Below the pieces are notes generated by a model that was not told the DNA's origin, did no database searches, and saw only the letters and a list, made by a program, of their open reading frames with translations. From NCBI GenBank assembly GCA_001899205.1, contig MKVL01000042.1, forward strand, positions 1 to 64,000: DNA of 64,000 nt. The letters run 5' to 3'. This document shows, one piece after another, positions 35,049 through 42,939 of the stretch; positions within the stretch are counted from its first letter, which is position 1; the number at the start of each line of letters is the position of its first letter. Position numbers and translations under genes: made by a program. This stretch comes from Mesorhizobium sp. 65-26. Its GTDB lineage: Bacteria; Pseudomonadota; Alphaproteobacteria; Rhizobiales; Rhizobiaceae.

Positions 35049-36884
35049 TTACACTCGGACCTTCACATAGCTGCCGGGCGCATCTCCCAAGGTTTTCATA
35101 TGGTTGCCCGGGATGCGAGCGGGCACGCGGGTGTTGTCCTTGGCCTCGATCCAGCCTTGCCAGTGCGGCCACCAGGAGCCCGGATGCTCGGTTGCCTTGC
35201 TGACCCATTCGGCGAAGTCGCCGACCGGCCTGGCGCCTGTCCAGTACTGGTATTTCCGTGCCGCGGGCGGATTGACGACGCCAGCGATATGGCCGGAGCC
35301 GGCCATCACGTATTCGACCTCGCCGCCGAAATATTTCGAACCGAGGAACACCGAAAGCGCCGGCGCGATGTGGTCCTCCCGCGAGGCCAGGTTGTAGATT
35401 GGTATAGTGACATCGCCGAGCGACACGGTGTGGCCAGCCAGTTCCATCAGGCCGCGCGACAGATTGTTCTCGAGATAGCAGTTGCGCAGGTAGAAGGAAT
35501 GGTTGGCGGCCGCCATGCGGGTCGAATCTGCATTCCAGTAGAGAAGGTCGAAGGGTAGGGGATCCTTGCCGCGCATGTAGTTGTTGACGACATAGGGCCA
35601 GATCAGGTCGCCCGAGCGCAGCATGTTGAAGGCGGTCGCCATCTTGGTGCCTTCGAGGTAGCCCTTCTCGTTCATCGATTTCTCGACAGCGGCAACCTGG
35701 TCCTCGTCGACGAAGACCTTGAGGTCGCCGGCATAGGTGAAGTCGACCTGCGTGGTGAAGAAGGTGGCGGACTTGATGCGGTCGTCGCCCTCCTGCGCCA
35801 TCAGCGCCAAAGCCGCCGCCAGGAGCGTGCCGCCGACGCAATAGCCGATCGCGTTGACCTCCCTCTCGCCGGTCGCCTTCTCGATCGTGTCGAGGCCATA
35901 TTGCAGACCCTCGCGGATATAGGCCTCCCAGCTTTTCAGCCCGTGCCGTTCATCGGGATTGATCCATGAGATGACGAACACGGTATGGCCCTGTTCGATC
36001 GCCCAGCGGATGAAGGATTTCTGCGGGTTGAGGTCGAGGATGTAGAACTTGTTGATCCAGGGCGGGCAAACCAGCAGCGGCCGCTTCAGCGCCGTCTCCG
36101 TCGACGGAGCATACTGGATGATCTCCGCCACATCGCTACGGCCGACCACCTTGCCCGGCGTCACGGCGAGGTTCTTGCCGATCTCGAAGGGGGAGGCATC
36201 GACCTGCCTCAGCCTGAGGTCGCCCTTGCCCGCCGAGATGTCCTCGGCCAGCATCTTCATGCCGCGCACCAGGTTTTCGCCATTGGTGGCGACCGTCTCG
36301 CGAAACAGCTCCGGATTGGTCAGGATGAAGTTCGACGGCGAAATGGCGTTGGACACCTGCTTGACGTAGAAGCTTGCCTTGTGGCGGGTGTGCTCATCTA
36401 GCCCCTCGGCATGGTCGACCAGATCGGTCGCCCAGCGGGCGGTGACGAGGTAAGCCTGTTTCAGGAAATCGAAGAAAGCGTTGCGGCCCCATTCAGGATC
36501 CTGGAAACGCTTGTCGCCACGCTCTGGCTTGACGATGTCCTCGTAGCTCTCCTTGTTGGGGCCGACGCGCTGGATGGCATTCGCCCACACGCTCATATAG
36601 CCGGCGAACAGTCGCGTCTGCGCCTCCAGCGCGCGCTGTGGGTCGGCTAGCCAGTATTCGCTGAGTTTGGAGAAGGTCTTGACCATGTCGACGACGGGCT
36701 CGGCGACGGAGTCGCGGATCTCGCCCTTTTCGCGCGGCTCGGCCCAGGCGGAGGCGGCCTTGCCGGCCTGCTCCACCATGCGAGCCATGTTCAGCGCGAA
36801 ACGCTCGGGATCCTTGACGAGATATTGCTCGACGGACGAAGGGCCGTCATCTTTCGTTTCGCCCGAATCGGCTGTTTTGGACAT
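35049..36884 (-). CDS. phaC: Class I poly(3-hydroxyalkanoate) synthase
   Basis: A 611-residue alpha/beta-hydrolase-type synthase that polymerises hydroxyacyl-CoA into storage polyester granules. The lipase-like box is GYCVGG with nucleophile Cys at about 349; the catalytic Asp is in SREDHIAP and His in GSGHIAGVVN. The PhaC N-terminal domain is intact. The start ATG (MSKTADSGE) is the more likely one; a frame to 36950 exists. It is divergent from a small lipoprotein gene with about 97 bp between them, and no phaA/phaB genes are in the window. Confidence 0.95.
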   Translation of the reverse strand: MSKTADSGETKDDGPSSVEQYLVKDPERFALNMARMVEQAGKAASAWAEPREKGEIRDSVAEPVVDMVKTFSKLSEYWLADPQRALEAQTRLFAGYMSVWANAIQRVGPNKESYEDIVKPERGDKRFQDPEWGRNAFFDFLKQAYLVTARWATDLVDHAEGLDEHTRHKASFYVKQVSNAISPSNFILTNPELFRETVATNGENLVRGMKMLAEDISAGKGDLRLRQVDASPFEIGKNLAVTPGKVVGRSDVAEIIQYAPSTETALKRPLLVCPPWINKFYILDLNPQKSFIRWAIEQGHTVFVISWINPDERHGLKSWEAYIREGLQYGLDTIEKATGEREVNAIGYCVGGTLLAAALALMAQEGDDRIKSATFFTTQVDFTYAGDLKVFVDEDQVAAVEKSMNEKGYLEGTKMATAFNMLRSGDLIWPYVVNNYMRGKDPLPFDLLYWNADSTRMAAANHSFYLRNCYLENNLSRGLMELAGHTVSLGDVTIPIYNLASREDHIAPALSVFLGSKYFGGEVEYVMAGSGHIAGVVNPPAARKYQYWTGARPVGDFAEWVSKATEHPGSWWPHWQGWIEAKDNTRVPARIPGNHMKTLGDAPGSYVKVRV

Positions 36885-36981
36885 GGTTCGCGGGGTTCCT
36901 CCCGAAGCGTTTTCTTGACATATTATCATGGGACATTCGCCCGGGTCCAATGCGCTCTAACCCGGCTGCCAGGGAAGCAAT

Positions 36982-37362
36982 ATGACGATCAACAGCGGTG
37001 GGACGGTTTTTTTGCGCGCGGGACTTCTGTGTTGCATCGGCGCCGCGGTCGCGCTCGCGGCCTTGAGCGGCTGCTCCAGTACGGGCAATAGCGCCGGTCC
37101 GAGCACCGGTGCCAAGGACACCGCGACATTCCCGAACCTCAACGTGCCGGCGCCTGTTGCCGCGCAGCAACTCACCGACCAGGAGGCGGCGACGAAGCTG
37201 GCGCAGCTCAAGGCGGCCAAGCAAGGGCAGGGCGCGAAGGGCGGCGCGGTCAAGGTCGCCAATCAGGCCTCGCTCACGACGCTGGCCAAGAAGCACGGCG
37301 GCGATACGCTGAAGCAGATCGAGGGCAAATGTGACCCCGCCCTCGACCCCACCTGCAAATGA
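36982..37362 (+). CDS. Small conserved lipoprotein
   Basis: A 126-residue protein with a lipoprotein signal (hydrophobic 11-29, lipobox ALSGC, then SSTGNS). The mature part is Ala/Gln/Lys rich with a helix LTDQEAATKLAQLKAAKQ and ends with two cysteines in KCDPALDPTCK, which could form a disulfide. I do not know a function. Proteins with this organisation are found at this place in related rhizobia (recalled, not searched). TTGACA at 36915-36920 may belong to its promoter, but I cannot see a convincing -10 box. Confidence 0.75.
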   Translation: MTINSGGTVFLRAGLLCCIGAAVALAALSGCSSTGNSAGPSTGAKDTATFPNLNVPAPVAAQQLTDQEAATKLAQLKAAKQGQGAKGGAVKVANQASLTTLAKKHGGDTLKQIEGKCDPALDPTCK

Positions 37363-37407
37363 GAGTATATCGCGCGCCCGAGCTCCCCGTTGATGTCTGG
37401 AACTGAC

Positions 37408-38625
37408 ATGGAAGAATTTCACAAGGTCCGCCGCCTTCCGCCATACGTGTTCGAGCAGGTCAATCGGCTGAAGGCCAGCGCCCGGTCGCGCGGCGCCGAC
37501 ATCATCGACCTTGGCATGGGCAATCCGGACCTGCCGACGCCCAAGGCGATCGTCGACAAGCTGTGCGAGGTCGTGCGTGATCCTCGCACCCATCGCTACT
37601 CGTCCTCGCGCGGTATTCCGGGCCTGCGTCGCGCCCAGGCCAACTACTACGCCCGCCGCTTCGGCGTGAAGCTCAACCCCGACACGCAGGTTGTGGCGAC
37701 GCTGGGATCCAAGGAAGGCTTCGCCAACATGGCGCAGGCCATCACCGCCCCGGGCGATGTGGTGCTATGCCCCAACCCGACCTATCCGATCCACGCGTTC
37801 GGCTTCATCATGTCGGGCGGCGTCATCCGCTCCCTGCAGGTCGAACCCGACGATGGGTTCATCCCTGCCGTCGAGCGCGGCATCCGCCACTCGATACCGA
37901 AGCCGCTGGCGCTGATCCTCAACTATCCGTCGAACCCGACGGCGCTGGTCGCCTCTCTCGATTTCTACAAGGACGTGGTGGCATTCGCCAAGAAGAACGA
38001 CATCATCATCCTGTCGGACCTCGCCTATTCCGAGATCTATTTCGACGGCAATCCGCCGCCTTCGGTGCTGCAGGTGCCGGGCGCGATCGACGTTTGCGTC
38101 GAGTTCACCTCGATGTCGAAGACATTCTCCATGCCCGGCTGGCGCATGGGCTTCGCTGTCGGCAATGAGCGGCTGATCGCGGCGCTGACCCGCGTCAAGT
38201 CCTACCTCGATTACGGCGCGTTCACGCCGATCCAGGTGGCGGCGACACATGCGCTGAACGGAGACGGCGCCGACATCGCCGAGGTGCGCGAGGTCTATCG
38301 CAAGCGCCGCGACGTAATGGTCGATTCCTTCAGCCGCGCCGGTTGGGACATTCCTCCGCCCGCCGCGTCGATGTTCGCCTGGGCGCCGATCCCCGAGCCG
38401 TTCCGTCATCTCGGCTCGCTCGAATATTCCAAGTTGCTGATCGAGCATGCCGACGTGGCTGTGGCGCCTGGCATCGGCTTTGGCGAGCATGGCGACAACT
38501 TCGTGCGCGTGGCGCTGGTGGAGAACGAGCATCGCATCCGCCAGGCGGCGCGCAACATCAAGCGGTTCCTGACGTCCAGCGCCAAGCAGCCGAACAACGT
38601 CGTGCCGCTTTCGGCCCGTCGCTGA
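37408..38625 (+). CDS. Class I/II aminotransferase (LL-DAP aminotransferase/AlaC-like)
   Basis: A 405-residue PLP-dependent aminotransferase, fold type I. Visible features: LGMGNPDLPTP at the N-terminus, NYPSNPTA with the PLP-binding Asn, DLAYSEIYF, the Schiff-base Lys in SMSKTFSMPGWRMGF, and RVALVENEHRIRQA near the end. Related proteins are annotated as LL-diaminopimelate or alanine/aspartate aminotransferases; the sequence alone does not decide the substrate. It stands directly before hom, suggesting a link to aspartate-family amino acids. The ATG at 37408 matches usual family starts; ATG 37393 is an alternative. Confidence 0.85.
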   Translation: MEEFHKVRRLPPYVFEQVNRLKASARSRGADIIDLGMGNPDLPTPKAIVDKLCEVVRDPRTHRYSSSRGIPGLRRAQANYYARRFGVKLNPDTQVVATLGSKEGFANMAQAITAPGDVVLCPNPTYPIHAFGFIMSGGVIRSLQVEPDDGFIPAVERGIRHSIPKPLALILNYPSNPTALVASLDFYKDVVAFAKKNDIIILSDLAYSEIYFDGNPPPSVLQVPGAIDVCVEFTSMSKTFSMPGWRMGFAVGNERLIAALTRVKSYLDYGAFTPIQVAATHALNGDGADIAEVREVYRKRRDVMVDSFSRAGWDIPPPAASMFAWAPIPEPFRHLGSLEYSKLLIEHADVAVAPGIGFGEHGDNFVRVALVENEHRIRQAARNIKRFLTSSAKQPNNVVPLSARR

Positions 38626-38628
38626 ATT

Positions 38629-38666
38629 AAGCAGGTATTCGTGGGAGGCCTCACGAATATCTGCTT
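38629..38666 (+). terminator. Strong 17-bp hairpin between the aminotransferase and hom
   Basis: Arms AAGCAGGTATTCGTGGG and its complement pair over 17 bp (two G-U pairs) around the loop AGGC, starting 4 bp after the aminotransferase stop. Only a modest T-rich stretch follows (GGATTTGCTTGTGTTT). It probably ends the aminotransferase transcript, so hom likely has its own promoter in the next 110 bp. Confidence 0.6.
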
Positions 38667-38776
38667 GGATTTGCTTGTGTTTCGCGGGTTCCAATCGCAA
38701 AACCATGGGACATTTTGCGGGGCCTGTCTGGTCGCTCGCAACATCGTAACGAATTTCTGAGGGGCATCGTCGGGAT

Positions 38777-40090
38777 ATGGCCGAAGCATTGCGTGTTGGA
38801 ATTGCCGGGCTCGGCACGGTCGGCGCGTCGGTGGCGCGCGTACTGCGCGACAAGGCGGCGGAACTGACCCGTCAGTGCGGCCGCGATATCGTCGTCTCGG
38901 CCGTTTCCGCCCGTGATCGCAGCCGCGATCGGGGCATTGATCTCGGCGGCGCCGAATGGTTCGACGATCCGGTCAAGATGGCGCAGACCGCGGCGATCGA
39001 CGTCTTCGTCGAACTGATCGGCGGCGACGAAGGCCCGGCGCGCTCGGCCGTCAAGGCCGCCCTCGAAGCCGGTCGCCATGTCGTGACCGCCAACAAGGCG
39101 CTGCTCGCCAAGCACGGCGTGCAGATTGCCGAGGTCGCCGAGAAGAAGGGCGTGCTGCTCAACTACGAGGCGGCCGTGGCCGGCGGTATTCCCGTCATCA
39201 AGACGATGCGCGAGGCGATGGCCGGCAATTCGGTCAGCCGTGTGTTCGGCATCCTCAACGGCACCTGCAACTACATACTGACGCGCATGGAGGCCGAGGG
39301 TATCTCGTTCGATGCCTGCCTGAAGGACGCGCAGCGGCTCGGCTATGCCGAGGCAGACCCGACCTTCGACATCGAGGGCCACGACACGGCGCACAAGCTG
39401 TCGATCCTGACCAGCCTTGCCTTCGGGACGAAGATCGCGGCCAACGACATCTACATGGAAGGCATTTCCAACATCAGCCAGGCCGACATACGCGCCGCTG
39501 GCGATCTCGGCTATCGCATCAAGCTGCTGGGCGTCGCGCAGCGCACCGAGAGCGGCATCGAACAGCGCGTTCATCCGACCATGGTGCCGACGGCGTCGGT
39601 CATCGCGCAGGTGCACGGCGTTACCAACGCCGTGGCGATCGAGACGGACATACTGGGCGAACTGCTGCTCTCCGGCCCCGGCGCCGGTGGCAACGCCACC
39701 GCCTCGGCAGTGATCGGCGACATCGCCGACATCGCCAAGAGCCGTCCAGGTTTCCAGCACGGCCCCGTGTTCGGCCGGCCGGCCAAGGAGCTGCGGCCCT
39801 ACAAGAAGGCGCAGATGCGCAGCCACGCCGGCGGTTATTTCATCCGCCTCACCGTGCATGACCGCATCGGCGTCTTCGCAGCGATCGCCAAGCGCATGGC
39901 CGACAACGACATTTCGCTGGAATCGATCGTCCAGCACGCGGCCGGCCCCGAGACCGAAGCCCAGAAGACTGTGATCCTCGTCACGCACGAGACGACGGAA
40001 GCCGCCGTGCGCAAGGCCGTCGAGGGCGTCACCAAGGATGGCCATCTCACCGACAAGCCACAGGTCATCCGCATCGAGCGGGCAGGCTAG
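38777..40090 (+). CDS. hom: Homoserine dehydrogenase
   Basis: A 437-residue enzyme reducing aspartate semialdehyde to homoserine in threonine/methionine synthesis. The N-terminal NAD(P) fold has GIAGLGTVGASVARVL, the family motif NGTCNYILTRM comes next, and the catalytic region includes EADPTFDIEGHDTAHKL. A C-terminal ACT domain (about residues 350-435, RLTVHDRIGVFAAIAKRMAD) is expected to bind threonine for feedback inhibition. The length fits the long ACT-containing form. It stands alone after a strong terminator-like hairpin. Confidence 0.97.
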   Translation: MAEALRVGIAGLGTVGASVARVLRDKAAELTRQCGRDIVVSAVSARDRSRDRGIDLGGAEWFDDPVKMAQTAAIDVFVELIGGDEGPARSAVKAALEAGRHVVTANKALLAKHGVQIAEVAEKKGVLLNYEAAVAGGIPVIKTMREAMAGNSVSRVFGILNGTCNYILTRMEAEGISFDACLKDAQRLGYAEADPTFDIEGHDTAHKLSILTSLAFGTKIAANDIYMEGISNISQADIRAAGDLGYRIKLLGVAQRTESGIEQRVHPTMVPTASVIAQVHGVTNAVAIETDILGELLLSGPGAGGNATASAVIGDIADIAKSRPGFQHGPVFGRPAKELRPYKKAQMRSHAGGYFIRLTVHDRIGVFAAIAKRMADNDISLESIVQHAAGPETEAQKTVILVTHETTEAAVRKAVEGVTKDGHLTDKPQVIRIERAG

Positions 40091-40196
40091 GCCAAGCCCC
40101 ACATCCGGCGCGCCGTTCTAATTTAGAGCCGGCGTAGGCTGTGCATAACTCGCTGTCGATAATTGCCAGCGAGGGGGCCGCCGCCACACTTGTGCC

Positions 40197-40607
40197 ATGG
40201 CGGCGGTGGTTGAACTGGATTCGGTGATTTTCGAGATGGCGGTGCGGGCGAGCCTGTCGCTCCCGGTCAGCTTCACCGAAAAAGCCGTCGATGTCGCGCA
40301 GCGGATCGCGGGCGAACTGATGTTCGACGTGCGGGTCGACGGCGATCTCAGCTACCAGCGGGTTGCCGGCATTCAGCTCACAAGCGGCGATGTCGGCGTG
40401 CTGGCGCTGGAGAAGAGCGGTCTTGCCGTTGATAGCTGCACGGTCAACGGCGCGCTTGCAAGCTTCATAGAACCCCTCGCGAACTGGTCCAGCCTGCCGC
40501 TACAGCTTCAGGCCAAGACCTACATACTCGGTCATTCAAGTCTCCTCGTGGCGGCATTGCGTACCGGCGGTTTCCTGCCGCCACGGGGGCGACCATCCCA
40601 GGCTTAG
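40197..40607 (+). CDS. Hypothetical protein, 136 aa
   Basis: I do not recognise this protein. The reading starts MAAVVELDSVIFEM and contains regular alternating strands and helices (VDVAQRIAGELMFDVRVDG, AGIQLTSGDVGVLALEKSGLAVD) and a hydrophobic LGHSSLLVAALRTGGF near the end, so it looks like a folded cytosolic protein rather than chance. No membrane segment or signal. The ATG lacks a close Shine-Dalgarno (the nearest GAGGGGG is about 20 bases upstream), so either the start is further down or translation is weak. Confidence 0.4.
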   Translation: MAAVVELDSVIFEMAVRASLSLPVSFTEKAVDVAQRIAGELMFDVRVDGDLSYQRVAGIQLTSGDVGVLALEKSGLAVDSCTVNGALASFIEPLANWSSLPLQLQAKTYILGHSSLLVAALRTGGFLPPRGRPSQA

Positions 40608-40695
40608 CGGGCGTTCGAGCGGGGCAGCCGGCTCAGCTGTTTCGATCTGAGGCTCTGTGTCCGCGAGCGCCAGGAGGCGCCACAAGGCGGTTTCT

Positions 40696-40950
40696 CTATC
40701 GGCCCCGCCGAGACAACCGCCGCCGGTTCGCCCGAACCTTACCCCGGTAGCCGCGAATGACGCTCTTGGCGCCGGCACCCGCGGCGATTTTCAGGCCGGC
40801 TTCGGCGGCAGCTGCCGCCTTTTCCGTGACCATGCGCCTGGCTTCATGCTCCGCCGCCTTGCCGCCAGCGGCGAGCTTCATCGCGCGCAGCCAGATCACC
40901 TGCTGCGCCTCGACCCCAAGCAGAAATGTATCGAACCAAAGCTTGAACAT
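40696..40950 (-). CDS. Small helical protein, 84 aa (phasin-like family of rhizobia)
   Basis: The protein reads MFKLWFDTFLLGVEAQQVIW then LRAMKLAAGGKAAEHEARRM, followed by an Ala-rich helix (EKAAAAAEAGLKIAAGAG) and an Arg-rich tail YRGKVRANRRRLSRRGR. Small proteins with this FxxxLxxxEAxxVIxLRxxKLAAGG pattern are common in Rhizobiales, resemble phasin helices and have no proven function. AGGGG lies 6-7 bases before the ATG. It diverges from the DUF883 gene at 41095, so they share a 145-bp promoter region. Confidence 0.65.
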   Translation of the reverse strand: MFKLWFDTFLLGVEAQQVIWLRAMKLAAGGKAAEHEARRMVTEKAAAAAEAGLKIAAGAGAKSVIRGYRGKVRANRRRLSRRGR

Positions 40951-41094
40951 ATTCGAGCCCCTCATCGCAGCCGGTTCGCAACGCTTGTGTTGACGCCCGG
41001 TTCCCTTGCGGCAGGGCCCAGCCGGGCATGTGGAGGCGGAACGAATTTCGGCTCGCGCCGTTCTCCTGACGTCATCCAACCGAGGAAAGCACAC

Positions 41095-41454
41095 ATGGCC
41101 GACGCAACCAAATCGGATCTCAACGTCGACGATATCCAGAAGGCGCTCGAGAAGCAGATCGCCGATCTGCGCAAGGAGATCACGCGGATCAACAAGACCG
41201 TTTCGGCGCGGGGCGCCGAATTGGTCGAGGACGCCAGGGAACACGCATCCGACATGTACGACACGGCGTCGACCCGCGCGACGCGCGCGGCGCAGCAGCT
41301 GCGCAGCCAGGCGCAGGCCGTATCGGAGGTGGCGCGCGACAATCCGGGCACCGCGACTGCCGTCGTCGGTGTCATCGGCCTGCTTGGTTTCGTCGCCGGC
41401 CTGGTGGTCGGGCAGGCGCTAAGCGATACGCCTCGCCGCTGGTACGAACGCTAA
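41095..41454 (+). CDS. DUF883/ElaB-YqjD-like membrane-anchored protein
   Basis: A 119-residue protein of the ElaB/YqjD type: a long amphipathic helix (DIQKALEKQIADLRKEITRI ... EDAREHASDMYDTASTRATR) followed by a single C-terminal membrane helix (TAVVGVIGLLGFVAGLVVGQ) and a short WYER tail. In E. coli such proteins are tail-anchored, ribosome-associated and made under stress or in stationary phase. GAGGAAAG stands 6 bases before the ATG. It is followed 60 bp later by another small membrane protein, probably in the same transcript. Confidence 0.85.
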   Translation: MADATKSDLNVDDIQKALEKQIADLRKEITRINKTVSARGAELVEDAREHASDMYDTASTRATRAAQQLRSQAQAVSEVARDNPGTATAVVGVIGLLGFVAGLVVGQALSDTPRRWYER

Positions 41455-41514
41455 GACCAATCTTGCCGGGCGAGCCGGATCGGCGGCCGCCCGGCCCGGA
41501 TTTAGGAGGACATT

Positions 41515-41682
41515 TTGGCTCTATCCATGCTTGCCAGCATTCTTATTACGTTCCTGGTCATCATCCTGGTTCTCTACCTTGTCCAGCGGCTTCCGCTCGA
41601 CGCCCGCGCGCGCCAGATCGCGCAGTTTGTCATCATCATCATCGGCATCATCTCGCTGCTGAAATATCTTGCGGTGTTCTAG
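41515..41682 (+). CDS. Small hydrophobic membrane protein (Thivi_2564-like), 55 aa
   Basis: A short ORF beginning at TTG with an AGGAGG at 41504-41509 and a 5-nt spacer. The product is almost entirely hydrophobic with two membrane helices (LASILITFLVIIILVLYLV and FVIIIIGIISLLKYLAVF) separated by the polar turn QRLPLDARARQIAQ. This is the layout of the Thivi_2564 family of small membrane proteins (recognised by pattern). It follows the DUF883 gene closely. Function unknown; co-occurrence suggests envelope stress. Confidence 0.7.
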   Translation: MALSMLASILITFLVIILVLYLVQRLPLDARARQIAQFVIIIIGIISLLKYLAVF

Positions 41683-41895
41683 GCGGAGCCGTCACCGGCG
41701 ACGGTGTCCGGCCAGGGCGAACTGCCGTGCCAACCCGTTCACAAGACAGGAGCCGCCCGATGCAATTGCTGTTTAATCGATTGATATTTCTGCTTTTTCG
41801 ATAAATGCGTCGTCAGGTCTTGCCGTTGTCATGCACGTTTGACAAAAGAGGCCCGCCTCCGGCGGGAGGCAACCTGTCAACGAGGATTCCCACCG

Positions 41896-42879
41896 ATGAA
41901 TGTCGCTCATAACCCGGCCGCCGGTCTCGACCGGATCCTGACGATGGAACTGGTGCGCGTCACCGAACGCGCCGCCGTGGCCGCCGCCAGGCTGCGCGGG
42001 CGCGGCGACGAGAAGGCGGCGGACCAGGTTGCCGTCGACGCCATGCGCCAGGAGCTCAACCGGCTCGCCATCAAGGGCACCGTGGTCATCGGCGAGGGGG
42101 AGCGCGACGAGGCGCCGATGCTCTACATCGGCGAGGAAGTCGGCACCGGCAGGGGCCCGGGCGTGGATATCGCGCTCGATCCTCTCGAAGGCACCACGAT
42201 CTGCGCCAAGAACCTGCCCAACGCGCTCGCCGTCATTGCCATCGCGGAAAAGGGCAGCCTGCTGTTCGCGCCTGACGTCTACATGGACAAGATCGCCGTC
42301 GGTCCCGGCTATGCCGAAGATGTCATCGACATTGACGCGTCGCCGGCCGAGAACATCGCCAGGCTTGCCAAGGCCAAGGGCGTCGCCTTGTCCGACATCA
42401 CCGCCTGCATTCTCGACAGGCCGCGCCATGCCAAGCTGATCGAGGCGGTGCGCGCGACCGGCGCGGCGATCCGGCTGATCGGCGACGGCGACGTCGCCGG
42501 CGTCATCCACACCACGGACCCGGAAGAGACCGGCATCGACATCTATCTCGGCACGGGCGGCGCGCCGGAAGGCGTGCTCGCGGCGGCGGCGTTGCGCTGC
42601 ACCGGTGGCCAGATGCAGGGACGCCTGATCCTCGATACGCCGGAGAAGGTCGAGCGCGCCGCGACGATGGGCATCACCGATCCGAACCGCGTCTACCGGG
42701 CACAGGACATGGCGCGCGGCGACGTGCTGTTCGCCGCCACGGGCGTGACCGATGGCAACATGCTGGCCGGCGTGAAGTTCGGCCGCAACTACATCACCAC
42801 GCACACGATCGTGCTGCGTTCCTCGTCGCGAACCGTGCGCGAGATCAAGGCCAGGCACCAGGATCTGGAAAAGTTTTGA
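41896..42879 (+). CDS. glpX: Class II fructose-1,6-bisphosphatase (GlpX)
   Basis: A 327-residue Li+-sensitive phosphatase making fructose 6-phosphate in gluconeogenesis. The metal- and phosphate-binding motifs are visible: VIGEGERDEAPML, DIALDPLEGTT with the Asp/Glu cluster, and the substrate-binding TDGNMLAGVKF. The ATG at 41896 gives the usual MN...NPAAGLDRIL start; an upstream GTG-type frame at 41839 is not supported. Upstream 41683-41895 holds a GC-rich inverted repeat (CCCGCC/GGCGGG near 41853) but no gene. Confidence 0.95.
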   Translation: MNVAHNPAAGLDRILTMELVRVTERAAVAAARLRGRGDEKAADQVAVDAMRQELNRLAIKGTVVIGEGERDEAPMLYIGEEVGTGRGPGVDIALDPLEGTTICAKNLPNALAVIAIAEKGSLLFAPDVYMDKIAVGPGYAEDVIDIDASPAENIARLAKAKGVALSDITACILDRPRHAKLIEAVRATGAAIRLIGDGDVAGVIHTTDPEETGIDIYLGTGGAPEGVLAAAALRCTGGQMQGRLILDTPEKVERAATMGITDPNRVYRAQDMARGDVLFAATGVTDGNMLAGVKFGRNYITTHTIVLRSSSRTVREIKARHQDLEKF

Positions 42880-42939
42880 TTTCGACTCTATCTGCCGTCG
42901 CATATTGTGAGAGATGACAATTTGCGAACGGCGCCTCGC

